Shown: positions 34,324-44,066, counted from the stretch's first letter. The stretch: DNA of 47,908 bases from Clostridiales bacterium (GCA_012521555.1 JAAYMC010000119.1:1-47908); one strand, 5' to 3'. Made by a program: numbers and translations. The notes: a model not told the origin generated them from the sequence alone.

Positions 34324-36606
34324 TCAGGAGGCTTTGATGGTGATGTGGCCGGCCTCGTCCGTCCTGTAGACGGCGATGCCCTCGCGCCGGAGCTTCTCCA
34401 GCACCTCCGGAGCCGGGTGTCCGTAGCTGTTGCGGCCGACGGAGATGACGGCCACCTCCGGGTCGAGCTTTTTAAGGAGCGCGTCGGACGTGGAGTATTT
34501 CGAGCCGTGGTGTCCGACGATGAGAAGCTCGATGTCGGGGAAGGTGCCCCGGTACAGGAGCTTTTCCTCGCTGACGGTGTTCATATCGCCCGTCACGAGC
34601 GTGTCGAACGCGCCGAAGGAGCATAAAACGGCAAGGCAGCGCTCGTTGCTGCTGTCGCTCTCGGCGGGGGCAAACAGGGTCAGCGCCATATCCCCGAGCC
34701 GGACGGAGACGTTTTGTGTTATCTCGATTATATCCGCTTTGGCGGCAAAAGCAAGGGACGTGATGCGCGCGTACGCGTCCATGTCCTCCACCGCGGGCTC
34801 GGGGAGGGCGATAGCGCCGACGGGCATGCGGACAAATGCCGTCTCAAGGCCGCTGATATGGTCTTCGTGGTAGTGCGTGAGCACGAGAAGGTCGACGCGC
34901 GAGAGCCCGCGGCCTAACAGGTAGCGCGAGAGAATGTCGCCCGCGTCCTTACCGCTTGCGCTCCCGCAGTCCACCACGGCCACCATCCCGCCCGACTCGA
35001 ACACGGTGCACGCGCCCTGCCCCACGTCCAGCGCCGTGACGGCAAAAGACGCCTTCCCGCCGAAGGCGGACGTGACGACCAGCACCATACACAGACTCGC
35101 GCAGGCAAGACAGACGGGGATGACCGGGCGCGCCTTGTTCTTCCTTAGCAGGAAGAGCAGCAGGACAAGCAGGTAGAGATAGGCAAGCCACGCCACGACA
35201 AGCGCGCTCGACGTGTACACCGCAGCGAGGGGCGCGCGGGCGAGAATCTTTACCGCCCAGAGCACAAAGCGGCAGGGCAGCGCCGTGAGGAAAGCGACGG
35301 CGCCCGGGATAAACGCGAGCGCGCCGGCCGGCGCCGTGATAAAAGCGATGACAAGCGTGATAACGCCCAGCGAGAAAGCGAGCGACACCGCCCACAGGAT
35401 GGCGAGGTTTGCCAGCGGGGAGATGAGCGAGACCGTTCCGAAGTGCAGGGCGACAAGCGGCAGCGACAGGGAAAGCGCCGCAACCGACGACGCGGGCGCG
35501 GCAAGCGCCGGGCGCAGCGCGCGCCGGACAAGCTTGTTTTTGATGCGCGCAAAGGGGCGCTCGAAAAGCGCCAGAAGCCGCTCGGAAAAGAGCAGGAGCC
35601 CCGCCGTCGCGGAAAAGGAGAGCTGCAGGCTCACGCTGCGGGCGCTGTAGGGGTTATTCAGGAGAATGAGCGCCAGCGAGACGGAAAGGGCCGTCGGCGG
35701 GTCGTTCTCCCGCCGCGCGAGGGGGGCGAGCATCAAAAACACCTGCATGACGCCCGCGCGGACGACGGCCGGCTGAAAGCCCGCCATGCCCATAAAGAGC
35801 AGGAGGGCGGGAAACCCGACAATAGGCAGGTACCGCTTTCTGCGGATGACAAGCGCAAGCGTGTTCATGAGAAACGCGACGTGCATGCCGGAGACGGACA
35901 CGATATGGGCCGTCCCCGTCAGGCGCAGCGCTTCGGAGAGCGTTTTGTCGGCGTAGAGGCCGTCCGACTCGCCGATGAGCAGGGCGCGGAGGAAAACGGC
36001 CGTCTCGCGCGGGAAGATTTCAGAGATTTTATCGCTCACAGCGGCGGCAAGGCGCGCGGGGAGGTAGGCGATCGCGCGCGACGAGCCGGTGACTAAAACG
36101 TCCCCCTCGGGGCTTGCCGTCAGGAAGATGCCTTTGCTGAAGAAAACGTCCGTCTCCTCGCCGTACAGGGTGTCCGCCGCGCGAAAGCGCGCCGTGAAGG
36201 ACAGCTCGTCCCCCGGCGCGATGGCGGGCCAGCCGCCGCGCAGGTACAGCCTTGCCTTCGCCTGCGGCACGCCGGAAACGTCCAGCCTGACTAAAACGCG
36301 CGCGCCGTAATCCGTCTCCTCCGCGCGCTCAACGGCGACGGCGCGGGCGGAGAGCGTCTGCCCGTCGAGCGCTATGACGCGCTCGAAATAAAAATGGCGG
36401 TGCGCGCCGCAAAAGCAAAAGCCGGCCGAAAGCCCCGCGAAAATCAGCACCGCGCGAAGCCGGAAGCGGCGGGGGAGGGCAAACCCGAGCGCCGCGAGGA
36501 GCGCGCAGGACGCGGCGGCGGCAAACTGCCACGGGCCGGGGATGAGATATTGAGACAAAAAGACGGCCGCGCAAAAAGAAAATGCCGCCGTTGCCAGGAT
36601 TCGCAT
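34324..36606 (-). CDS. comEC: ComEC/Rec2 family DNA-uptake channel
   Basis: 760 residues from the ATG at 36606, following AAAGGAGG. Order: two or three N-terminal helices, the OB/DUF4131 region (about 60-190), the competence channel core with SVSGMHVAFL and multiple helices (about 220-490), and the C-terminal metallo-beta-lactamase-like domain starting ALDVGQGACTVFES. That domain holds HYHEDHISG, a THYHEDH metal motif, and HHGSKYSTS. It forms the inner-membrane pore for single-stranded DNA in natural transformation. No comEA is adjacent. Own promoter at 36654-36683. Confidence 0.95.
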   Translation of the reverse strand: MRILATAAFSFCAAVFLSQYLIPGPWQFAAAASCALLAALGFALPRRFRLRAVLIFAGLSAGFCFCGAHRHFYFERVIALDGQTLSARAVAVERAEETDYGARVLVRLDVSGVPQAKARLYLRGGWPAIAPGDELSFTARFRAADTLYGEETDVFFSKGIFLTASPEGDVLVTGSSRAIAYLPARLAAAVSDKISEIFPRETAVFLRALLIGESDGLYADKTLSEALRLTGTAHIVSVSGMHVAFLMNTLALVIRRKRYLPIVGFPALLLFMGMAGFQPAVVRAGVMQVFLMLAPLARRENDPPTALSVSLALILLNNPYSARSVSLQLSFSATAGLLLFSERLLALFERPFARIKNKLVRRALRPALAAPASSVAALSLSLPLVALHFGTVSLISPLANLAILWAVSLAFSLGVITLVIAFITAPAGALAFIPGAVAFLTALPCRFVLWAVKILARAPLAAVYTSSALVVAWLAYLYLLVLLLFLLRKNKARPVIPVCLACASLCMVLVVTSAFGGKASFAVTALDVGQGACTVFESGGMVAVVDCGSASGKDAGDILSRYLLGRGLSRVDLLVLTHYHEDHISGLETAFVRMPVGAIALPEPAVEDMDAYARITSLAFAAKADIIEITQNVSVRLGDMALTLFAPAESDSSNERCLAVLCSFGAFDTLVTGDMNTVSEEKLLYRGTFPDIELLIVGHHGSKYSTSDALLKKLDPEVAVISVGRNSYGHPAPEVLEKLRREGIAVYRTDEAGHITIKAS

Positions 36607-36653
36607 GGCGCCTCCTTTCCCGGGTGTGCCGGATCCTTCCAAACTCGTAGCCC

Positions 36654-36683
36654 ATATTACCAAAAGCGCAGGCGATTTGACAA
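36654..36683 (-). promoter_or_regulatory. Promoter for comEC-holA-rnmV
   Basis: Minus strand TTGTCA (36683-36678), 18-nt spacer, TAATAT (36659-36654), 48 nt upstream of comEC. It is divergent from the ligase promoter. Confidence 0.65.
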
Positions 36684-36730
36684 GTTTTACTGCCCAATAT
36701 GACGATATTTTCACGATTTGCTGTTTTGAC

Positions 36731-36759
36731 TTGACAAAGTGCGATTGGTCTGCTAAATT
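36731..36759 (+). promoter_or_regulatory. Promoter for the acyl-CoA ligase/MFS operon
   Basis: Perfect TTGACA (36731-36736), 17-nt spacer, TAAATT (36754-36759). The leader is about 95 nt and AT-rich, with repeated TAAAGCAT-like motifs (near 36799-36815), before AAAAGGAGGG and the start at 36862. Confidence 0.75.
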
Positions 36760-36861
36760 GGCTTCAATACGTTAAAGTCTAGGGACTAAAAATCACTAAA
36801 GCATTAAAGCATAAAAGCCCCAAGCGGTTATGTGCGTCGGAAAAGGAGGGTATTGCAATTT

Positions 36862-38499
36862 ATGCCAATTACTGATATTCTCGAAAAAAATTGCGAGCTT
36901 TACGGCGACGACGTGTGCCTTGTGGAGATTAATCCCGAGCAGTCCGTCCGCCGCCACGTGACGTGGAAGGAATACGAACTCATAGAGCCCTCGCGCGCGC
37001 CGTATTACCGCCGTGAGATAACGTGGAACATCTTTAACGAAAAGGCAAACCGCCTGGCCAATTTCCTGCTCGCGTCGGGCGTGAAAAAAGGGGATAAGGT
37101 CGGCATCCTGATGATGAACGGCCTTGAGTGGCTGCCCATTTACTTCGGCATCTTAAAGACGGGGGCGCTGGCCGTCCCGCTCAACTTCCGGTACAGCGCG
37201 GAGGAAATCCGCTACTGCGTGGAGCTGGCGGACGTGGACGTCCTCATATTCGGGCCGGAGTTTATCGGGCGTCTTGAGGAGATCGCGGAGGACATCATAC
37301 ATAACCGTCTGCTTCTGTACGCGGGCGAGGGCGTGTGCCCGCCCTTCTCCGAAAGCTACAGCGCCCTGACGGCCGACTGCTCCAGCGCAAACCCCAATGT
37401 CCCCCTGACGGACGACGACTTCGCGGCCATCTACTTTTCATCCGGCACCACGGGCTTTCCCAAGGCGATTTTGCACAAGCACAGGAGCCTCATGCACGCC
37501 TGCATCGTCGAGCAGAAGCACCACGGCCAGACGAAGGACGACGTGTTCCTGTGCATCCCGCCGCTGTACCACACCGGCGCGAAGATGCACTGGTTCGGCT
37601 CCTTCCTCGTGGGCGGGAAAGCCGTCCTGCTCAAGGGGACGGAGCCCAAATACATATTCGACGCCGTCTCAAACGAAAAATGCACCATCGTCTGGCTGCT
37701 CGTGCCGTGGGCGCAGGACATTTTGAACGCCCTCGACAGGGGCGACTTAAAGCTCTCCGACTACGAGCTTTCCCAGTGGCGGCTTATGCACATCGGCGCG
37801 CAGCCCGTGCCCCAGAGCCTCATCCGCCGCTGGAAGGAATACTTCCCGCACCACCAGTACGACACGAATTACGGCCTTTCCGAAGCCATCGGGCCGGGGT
37901 GCGTCCACCTCGGCGTGGAGAACATCCACAAGGTCGGCGCCATCGGCGTCCCCGGCTACGGGTGGGAAGTGAAGATCGTCGACGAAAACGGCAATCCCGT
38001 GCGGCAGGGGGAAGTGGGCGAGCTGTGCGTGAAGGGGCCCGGCCTGATGACCTGCTACTACAAGGACCCGAAGGCGACGGCCGAGGTCCTCAAAGACGGC
38101 TGGCTCCTCACGGGCGACATGGCCATGCAGGACGAAGACGGGTTTATCTTCCTCGTCGACCGCAAAAAGGACGTCATCATCACCGGCGGCGAGAACATCT
38201 ACCCCGTGCAGATTGAAAACTTCCTCGCGGCGCACCCGGACGTCAACGACGTGGCCGTCATCGGTATCCCTGACAGGCGCCTCGGCGAAATCGCCTGCGC
38301 CATCATCTCGGTGAAGAAAGGCCACACCTGCACGGAGGAGAGCATCAACGAGTTTTGCCGCCAGCTGCCGCGCTACAAGCGTCCGCGCAAAATCATCTTC
38401 GCGGACGTGCCGCGCAACGCGACGGGCAAAATCGAAAAGCCGAAACTGCGCGCCATGTACGGCGCCGACGCCATCGTCGCCGTTCAGAATAAGAGTTAG
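36862..38499 (+). CDS. AMP-forming acyl-CoA ligase (class I adenylate-forming enzyme)
   Basis: 545 residues; ATG at 36862 is 11 nt after GGAGGG (an in-frame TTG at 36853 is closer but shorter-spaced). The A3 motif is YFSSGTTGFPKA, A5 is YGLSEA, the A7/A8 region is GDMAMQDEDG and DRKKDVIITGGENIYP, and the A10 lysine is in NATGKIEKPK. Activates a carboxylic acid to its CoA thioester. The acid is not predictable, though an aromatic acid would suit the neighbouring iorAB-paaK genes. The MFS transporter starts 23 nt later, suggesting uptake followed by activation. Confidence 0.93.
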   Translation: MPITDILEKNCELYGDDVCLVEINPEQSVRRHVTWKEYELIEPSRAPYYRREITWNIFNEKANRLANFLLASGVKKGDKVGILMMNGLEWLPIYFGILKTGALAVPLNFRYSAEEIRYCVELADVDVLIFGPEFIGRLEEIAEDIIHNRLLLYAGEGVCPPFSESYSALTADCSSANPNVPLTDDDFAAIYFSSGTTGFPKAILHKHRSLMHACIVEQKHHGQTKDDVFLCIPPLYHTGAKMHWFGSFLVGGKAVLLKGTEPKYIFDAVSNEKCTIVWLLVPWAQDILNALDRGDLKLSDYELSQWRLMHIGAQPVPQSLIRRWKEYFPHHQYDTNYGLSEAIGPGCVHLGVENIHKVGAIGVPGYGWEVKIVDENGNPVRQGEVGELCVKGPGLMTCYYKDPKATAEVLKDGWLLTGDMAMQDEDGFIFLVDRKKDVIITGGENIYPVQIENFLAAHPDVNDVAVIGIPDRRLGEIACAIISVKKGHTCTEESINEFCRQLPRYKRPRKIIFADVPRNATGKIEKPKLRAMYGADAIVAVQNKS

Positions 38500-38522
38500 C
38501 CTTATGTGAAGGAGCAAAGCGA

Positions 38523-39740
38523 ATGAAGACAAAGATTGTCGACAACAGATGGCTGCAGCTTGTCACCGGGGTCATCGGACTCCTCTTTGCCGGCATCATC
38601 TACGCCTGGTCGATTCTCGCCGCGCCCCTCGCGGCGGAATTTGGCTGGTCGAACAGCCAGATCGGCCTGAACTTTACCATCACGCTGTCGATCTTCTGCG
38701 TCGGCGGGTTCGTCTCCGGCATCATATCGAAGAAGACGACGCCCATGGCGCGCCTGCTTGCCGCCGCCGTCCTGATTTTCCTGAGCTTCTTTATCTCCTC
38801 GCGCCTGAAGGGCAGTATCGGCGTGCTGTACATAGCCTACGGCGTCCTCGGCGGGACGGCCATCGGCTTCGCGTACAACACGATCATCGGCGTCGTGACG
38901 GAGTGGTTCCCTGACAAGCGCGGCTTCGCCTCCGGCCTTCTGCTCATGGGCTTTGGCCTCAACTCCATCATCATCGGCCGCATCGCCGCGGACATGATGA
39001 AAAACCCGGACATCGGCTGGAGGAAGACGTATTTTGCCATCGCCGTCGTGACGGCGGCCGTCCTTGCCGTCGCGGCGTTTATCATCAGAAAGCCGCCGAA
39101 GGACATGGCGTTTCCCGCCCCGAAAGGCGCCGACGCGAAGAAGGCGGCGGGGGAGGTCGCGCGGGATTACACCGCCGGCGAGATGGTCCGCCGGCTGTCC
39201 TTCTGGAAGCTGTTCCTCTTCTTTATCCTGCTGGCCTCCGTCGGCAGCGCGTCCATCAGCTTTGCCAAGAACATCATCCTCGAAATCGGCGGCTCCGATT
39301 CCGTCGCCACGACGATGGTCGGCGTCATCTCCATGGCCAACGGCTTCGGGCGCATCGTCTCCGGCTGGCTGTTTGACGTCATCGGGCGGCGCAAGACGCA
39401 GTTCGTTACGAGCGGCGTTGCCATTATCGCGCCGCTGACGGTGATCCTCGCGCTCTCGTCGGGGAGCCTTGCCGTCGGCGTTATCGGCATGATTCTCTGC
39501 GGCATCTCCTACGGCTTTGCGCCGACGGGCTCGACCGCCTTCATCGGCGCGTTTTACGGGCAGAAGAACTTCTCGCTCAACCTCGGCATCCTCAACCTCC
39601 AGCTGATCGCCACGGCTTTCGCCTCCACGTGGGCCGGCGCCATCAAGGACGCGACGGGCAGCTTCACGATGACGTTCGTCATCCTCACGGCGTTTTCCAT
39701 CGTCGGGCTCGTGCTCAACGTGTTCATCAGAAAGCCGTAA
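38523..39740 (+). CDS. MFS transporter, oxalate/formate antiporter (OFA)-like
   Basis: 405 residues with 12 predicted membrane segments. N-terminal WLQLVTGVIGLLFAGIIYAWSI and the following FGWSNSQIGLNFTI match the OFA group of the major facilitator superfamily; a central basic loop (about 195-215) separates the two halves. Start follows AAGGAG. Members exchange small carboxylates. Being paired with an acyl-CoA ligase suggests it imports the ligase's acid substrate. This is inference; oxalate or formate exchange is not shown. Confidence 0.88.
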   Translation: MKTKIVDNRWLQLVTGVIGLLFAGIIYAWSILAAPLAAEFGWSNSQIGLNFTITLSIFCVGGFVSGIISKKTTPMARLLAAAVLIFLSFFISSRLKGSIGVLYIAYGVLGGTAIGFAYNTIIGVVTEWFPDKRGFASGLLLMGFGLNSIIIGRIAADMMKNPDIGWRKTYFAIAVVTAAVLAVAAFIIRKPPKDMAFPAPKGADAKKAAGEVARDYTAGEMVRRLSFWKLFLFFILLASVGSASISFAKNIILEIGGSDSVATTMVGVISMANGFGRIVSGWLFDVIGRRKTQFVTSGVAIIAPLTVILALSSGSLAVGVIGMILCGISYGFAPTGSTAFIGAFYGQKNFSLNLGILNLQLIATAFASTWAGAIKDATGSFTMTFVILTAFSIVGLVLNVFIRKP

Positions 39741-39768
39741 ATTTAAAAAATTTAAGCGACGTTCGTTC

Positions 39769-39793
39769 CGGAGCGCGCAAAAGGCGCGCTCCG
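39769..39793 (+). terminator. Hairpin after the MFS gene
   Basis: CGGAGCGCGC / GCGCGCTCCG perfect 10-bp stem with a 5-nt loop. It is followed by CCTTATAC rather than a T-run, so termination may be partial. Confidence 0.5.
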
Positions 39794-39839
39794 CCTTATA
39801 CTGTCGGCACGATATTTCGCACATCCTGCCGATCGCGTC

Positions 39840-39869
39840 TTGTGACAATCTCTGCCGTTGTGATACAAT
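39840..39869 (+). promoter_or_regulatory. Promoter for the ior operon
   Basis: TTGTGA (39840-39845), 18-nt spacer, TACAAT (39864-39869), 69 nt before the iorA start. Confidence 0.6.
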
Positions 39870-39937
39870 AATAAATCATTATATAAAATGCCTTGGCTGA
39901 CTTATGCGGCGGGCAAGACAATTGGGGTGATATACAC

Positions 39938-41686
39938 TTGAAAACGCTGATGCTAGGAAACGAAGCCGTTGCCCGCGGGCTCTATGAAGGCGGCGTCGCC
40001 GTTGTCTCCAGTTACCCGGGCACGCCCAGCACGGAAATTACGGAGTACGTCTCCAAGTACGACGAGGTGTATTCCGAATGGGCGCCGAACGAAAAAGTGG
40101 CGATGGAAGTGGCCTTCGGCAGCGCCTTCGCCGGCAAACGGAGCTTTTGCGGCATGAAGCACGTCGGCCTCAACGTGGCGGCCGACCCGCTGTTTACCAT
40201 TTCCTACACGGGTGTCAACGCCGGCATGGTCATCGCCGTGGCGGACGACCCCGGCATGCACTCCTCGCAAAACGAGCAGGACTCGCGGCACTATGCCAGG
40301 GCGGCGAAAGTGCCGATGCTCGAGCCGGCCGACTCGTCGGAGTGCCTTGAGTTTGCCAAACTCGCGTTTGAACTGTCCGAGCGGTTTGACACGCCCGTTT
40401 TGCTGCGCCTGTGCACGCGCATCGCGCACTCCCAGAGCGTCGTGGAAACGGGCGAGCGCGTCGAGCCCGAGATGCGTACATACAAAAAGGACCAGGTCAA
40501 ATACGTCATGATGCCGGGCTACGCGAGAATCCGTCACCCCATCGTGGAGGAGCGCATGAGGGCCCTTACGGAGTTTGCCGAGACGACGGACTTAAACCGC
40601 GTCGAAATGGGCGGCCGCTCCATCGGGTTTATCACGTCCGGGACGTCTTACCAGTACGTGAGGGAAGCCTTCGGCGACTCCGTGAGCATCCTCAAGCTCG
40701 GCATGGTCTACCCGCTTCCCGTGAAGAAAATCCGCGACTTTGCCGCGTCCGTGGAGCGGGTTGTCGTGCTGGAGGAGCTCGACCCGTTTATCGAAGAGCA
40801 CTGCCGCGCCATCGGCGTGAATGTGAGCGGGAAAGACATTTTCCCCATCGTCGGGGAGTTTTCGCAAAACCTTGTGCGCGAGAAGATGGGCCTTCCCGTC
40901 CCGCAGGGGCGCGCTTTGGAGGAAGCCATCCCGCCGCGCCCGCCCGTCATGTGCGCCGGCTGCCCGCACAGGGGGCTGTTCTACGCGCTCGTCCGGAACA
41001 AGGCGACGGTCCTCGGCGACATCGGGTGCTACGCACTCGGCGCCAACGCGCCGCTGTTTGCGATGGACTACACTATATGCATGGGCGCTTCCATCTCGGG
41101 GCTGCACGGCTTTAACAAAGCCCGCGGCGAGGAAGGGGAAAAGCGCGCCGTCGCCGTCATCGGCGACTCCACGTTCATGCACTCGGGCGTCACGGGCCTC
41201 ATTGACATCGCCTACAACGGCTCGAACTCCACCGTCATCATCGCCGACAACTCCACCACCGGCATGACGGGCCACCAGCCGAACCCGACGACGGGCGAGA
41301 ACATCAAGGGCGACCCGGCGGGCAAGGTGGACCTCGAGGCGCTCTGCCGCGCCGTCGGCATCCGCCGCGTGCGCGTGGTGGACCCGTACAACCTCAAGGA
41401 GTGCGAAGAGGTCATCAAGGAAGAGCTGGCCGCGTCGGAGCCGTCCGTCATCATCTCGCGCCGCCCCTGCGCGCTTTTGAAGACGGTCAGGCACAACCCG
41501 CCGCTGCGGGTCAACGAGGAGAAGTGCCGCGGCTGCCGCTCCTGCATGAAGATCGGCTGTCCGGCCATCAGCTTCAGGGACAAAAAAGCCAAGATCGACA
41601 ACACGCTGTGCGTCGGCTGCGGCGTCTGCACGCAGATGTGCGCGTTCGACGCGTTTGAGTCCGAGAGCGGGGAGGGTGCGAACTGA
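39938..41686 (+). CDS. iorA: Indolepyruvate:ferredoxin oxidoreductase subunit alpha
   Basis: 582 residues from a TTG start at 39938, 7 nt after GGGGTGA. The frame opens further 5' but only this start gives the family N-terminus LMLGNEAVARG and the SSYPGTPSTEITE motif. TPP-binding sequence GDIGCYALGANAP and GDSTFMHSGVTGL follow. The C-terminus holds the ferredoxin-like cysteines CRGCRSCMKIGCP and CVGCGVCTQMC. With IorB it oxidatively decarboxylates aryl pyruvates (from Trp, Phe, Tyr) to aryl-acetyl-CoA, reducing ferredoxin. The reaction can run in reverse in anaerobes. First gene of iorA-iorB-paaK-ACT. Confidence 0.95.
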   Translation: MKTLMLGNEAVARGLYEGGVAVVSSYPGTPSTEITEYVSKYDEVYSEWAPNEKVAMEVAFGSAFAGKRSFCGMKHVGLNVAADPLFTISYTGVNAGMVIAVADDPGMHSSQNEQDSRHYARAAKVPMLEPADSSECLEFAKLAFELSERFDTPVLLRLCTRIAHSQSVVETGERVEPEMRTYKKDQVKYVMMPGYARIRHPIVEERMRALTEFAETTDLNRVEMGGRSIGFITSGTSYQYVREAFGDSVSILKLGMVYPLPVKKIRDFAASVERVVVLEELDPFIEEHCRAIGVNVSGKDIFPIVGEFSQNLVREKMGLPVPQGRALEEAIPPRPPVMCAGCPHRGLFYALVRNKATVLGDIGCYALGANAPLFAMDYTICMGASISGLHGFNKARGEEGEKRAVAVIGDSTFMHSGVTGLIDIAYNGSNSTVIIADNSTTGMTGHQPNPTTGENIKGDPAGKVDLEALCRAVGIRRVRVVDPYNLKECEEVIKEELAASEPSVIISRRPCALLKTVRHNPPLRVNEEKCRGCRSCMKIGCPAISFRDKKAKIDNTLCVGCGVCTQMCAFDAFESESGEGAN

Positions 41687-42258
41687 TGACACAGAACATT
41701 ATGATCGTCGGCGTCGGCGGGCAGGGCTCGCTCCTTGCGAGCAAGCTGCTCGGGCGCCTTATGATGAACGCGGGGCTGGACGTCAAGGTCAGCGAAGTGC
41801 ACGGCATGAGCCAGCGCGGCGGCTCCGTCGTGACGTACGTGCGCGCGGGCGAAAAGGTCTACTCGCCCATCATCGACGTCGGCGAGGCCGACTACATCGT
41901 CTCCTTTGAGATTCTGGAGGCGGCCCGCAACCTTAAATACCTCGCCCCGAACGGCCGCATTGTCACGAACACCCAGCAGGTCGCGCCGATGCCCGTCATC
42001 ACGGGGGAAGCTCAGTGCCCCGAAAACCTCGCCGAAAAAATCGCGGCCGCGGGCGCGGAAATCGACGCGTTCGACGCGTTGAGCCTGGCCGAACAGGCGG
42101 GGTCGTCCAAAGCGGTCAACATCGTCCTGATGGGGCGGCTGTCCCGCTACCTCGGCATCGGCGAGGCGGAATGGCTCAAAGCCCTGGAGGAGACGGTTCC
42201 GCCGAAGTTCCTCGAGATCAACAAAAAGGCCTTTATGCTCGGCCGAAACGCAACTTAA
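41686..42258 (+). CDS. iorB: Indolepyruvate:ferredoxin oxidoreductase subunit beta
   Basis: 190 residues, start overlapping the iorA stop (TGATG). The gamma-type 2-oxoacid oxidoreductase domain begins IMIVGVGGQGSLLASKLL with VHGMSQRGGSVVTYVR, as in IorB. It completes the IOR heterodimer. The next gene, phenylacetate-CoA ligase, is 30 nt away. Confidence 0.95.
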   Translation: MTQNIMIVGVGGQGSLLASKLLGRLMMNAGLDVKVSEVHGMSQRGGSVVTYVRAGEKVYSPIIDVGEADYIVSFEILEAARNLKYLAPNGRIVTNTQQVAPMPVITGEAQCPENLAEKIAAAGAEIDAFDALSLAEQAGSSKAVNIVLMGRLSRYLGIGEAEWLKALEETVPPKFLEINKKAFMLGRNAT

Positions 42259-42288
42259 ACCACAGCCTAAAGCGAAAGGAATGAAAGC

Positions 42289-43584
42289 GTGCGTTACTTC
42301 CAGCCGGAAATTGAGTGCGCCGCGCCGGAGGAGATTAAGAAGCTCCAGGATCAGCGGCTTGTTGAGACGGTGCGCCGGGTGTACGCCACGGTGCCCTACT
42401 ACAAAAGGAAAATGGACGAAAAAGGCGTCACGCCCGACGATATCAAATCGCGGGACGACCTTCACAAGCTCCCGTTCCTCTCAAAGGACGACCTGCGCGA
42501 AGCCTACCCCTACGGCCTGCTGGCCGCGCCCCTTTCCGACTGCGTGCGGATTCACTCCACCAGCGGCACGACGGGCAAACGCGTCGTCGCCTTCTACACG
42601 CAGCATGACATTGACCTCTGGGACGACTGCTGCGCCCGCGCCCTCGTCGCCGCCGGCGCCACGGAAGAGGACGTCGTGCACGTCGCGTACGGGTACGGGC
42701 TGTTTACCGGCGGCATGGGGCTCAACGGCGGCGCGCACCGCGTCGGGTGCCTGACGCTGCCCATGTCCTCGGGCAACACCGAGCGGCAGATTCAGTTTAT
42801 GTGCGACCTCGGCTCCACCATCCTCTGCTGCACGCCGTCCTACGCGGAGTTTCTCGCGGAGACGATTGAGGAGATGGGCCTTCGCGGGGCGATTAAGCTC
42901 AAGGCCGGCATCTTCGGCGCCGAAGCGTGGAGCGAGGAGATGCGCGCGCGCCTTCAGGAAAAGCTCGGCATTAAGGCGTACGACATTTATGGCCTGACGG
43001 AAATCATCGGGCCGGGCGTCGCCTTCGAGTGCAGCGAGCAGTCGGGCATGCACATCAACGAGGACCACTTCATCCCCGAAATCATCGACCCCAACACAGG
43101 CGAAGTCCTGCCGGAGGGGGAAAAGGGCGAGCTGGTGTTCACCTGCATCACGAAAGAGGCGTTCCCGCTCCTGCGCTACAGGACGCGCGATATCTGCGTG
43201 CTCAAGAGGGAGAAGTGCGCGTGCGGCCGGACGCTCCTGAAGATGGCCAAACCCATGGGCCGCAGCGACGACATGCTCATCATCCGCGGCGTGAACGTGT
43301 TCCCGTCCCAGATCGAGACGGTGCTCATCGGCTGCGGCTTTTCGGGCAACTACCAGATCGTCGTCGACCGCGTGCGCCATACCGACACGCTGGAAGTCCT
43401 CGTCGAGCTCACGCCGGAGATGTTCTCCGACACCGTCAAGAAGATTGAGCACCGCGAGAAGGAGCTTGCGGAAAAGCTCAAGAGCATGCTCGGCATCTCC
43501 GCGAAGGTGACGCTCGTGGCGCCCAAGAGCATCGCGCGCAGCGAAGGAAAGGCCGTCCGCGTCATCGACAAGCGCAAGATTTAG
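42289..43584 (+). CDS. paaK: Phenylacetate--CoA ligase
   Basis: 431 residues from a GTG start after AAAGGA. The PaaK family pattern is clear: HSTSGTTGKRVV, YGLTEI, LRYRTRDI and CACGRTLLKM, with a C-terminal AMP-ligase lysine region SIARSEGKAVRV. Couples an aryl-acetate with CoA and ATP. With iorAB it links aryl-acetates, aryl-acetyl-CoA and aryl pyruvates, either salvaging phenylacetate to phenylalanine or, in reverse, fermenting aromatic amino acids; direction cannot be told from sequence. The following ACT gene is common beside such ligases in anaerobes. Confidence 0.94.
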   Translation: MRYFQPEIECAAPEEIKKLQDQRLVETVRRVYATVPYYKRKMDEKGVTPDDIKSRDDLHKLPFLSKDDLREAYPYGLLAAPLSDCVRIHSTSGTTGKRVVAFYTQHDIDLWDDCCARALVAAGATEEDVVHVAYGYGLFTGGMGLNGGAHRVGCLTLPMSSGNTERQIQFMCDLGSTILCCTPSYAEFLAETIEEMGLRGAIKLKAGIFGAEAWSEEMRARLQEKLGIKAYDIYGLTEIIGPGVAFECSEQSGMHINEDHFIPEIIDPNTGEVLPEGEKGELVFTCITKEAFPLLRYRTRDICVLKREKCACGRTLLKMAKPMGRSDDMLIIRGVNVFPSQIETVLIGCGFSGNYQIVVDRVRHTDTLEVLVELTPEMFSDTVKKIEHREKELAEKLKSMLGISAKVTLVAPKSIARSEGKAVRVIDKRKI

Positions 43585-43609
43585 CCGCCTTTGAATCGGA
43601 GGGATTGAA

Positions 43610-44041
43610 ATGACCGTTCAGCAGATTTCCGTCTTCGTGGAAAACAGGCAGGGAAAGCTCGTCGAGGTCCTTGAAACGCTCAGCGCGCGCAATATCGACC
43701 TGCGCGCCCTCTCCATCGCCGACACGTCCGATTTCGGGATACTCAGGCTCATCGTCAACAAGCCGGAAGAGGCGGTCAAGGCGCTTGCGGAGGCCGATTA
43801 CGTCACGAGCGTGACGGACGTGCTCGCCGTCTCGCTTGATGACACGCCGGGGAGCCTCGCCAGGGTGCTGCGCATTCTGGCCGACGCCGCCATCAGCGTG
43901 GAGTACCTCTACGCGTTCGTCGCCCACGGGAAGGGGAAGGCGTACGTTATCCTGCGCGTGGAGGACAACGAAAAGGCCGCCGCGGTGCTCCAGAAAAAAG
44001 GCATCGCCTTTGCCGACAGCAAGGACATCTACACCATGTAG
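43610..44041 (+). CDS. Double-ACT-domain regulatory protein
   Basis: 143 residues after GGAGGG. Two ACT domains: residues 1-68 (VFVENRQGKLVEVLETLS) and 69-143 (VSLDDTPGSLARVLRIL). Such small proteins bind amino acids and probably sense aromatic amino acids to control the ior/paaK pathway. No DNA-binding part is visible, so regulation would be of enzymes or through another protein. A strong terminator follows. Confidence 0.9.
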   Translation: MTVQQISVFVENRQGKLVEVLETLSARNIDLRALSIADTSDFGILRLIVNKPEEAVKALAEADYVTSVTDVLAVSLDDTPGSLARVLRILADAAISVEYLYAFVAHGKGKAYVILRVEDNEKAAAVLQKKGIAFADSKDIYTM

Positions 44042-44066
44042 GTGGAAAGATTGCTTTCATGACGTA

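Noticed and set aside
38502..39848. 448-codon minus-strand open frame opposite the MFS gene
   Set aside because: Extremely charged low-complexity translation, antisense of a clear 12-helix transporter.
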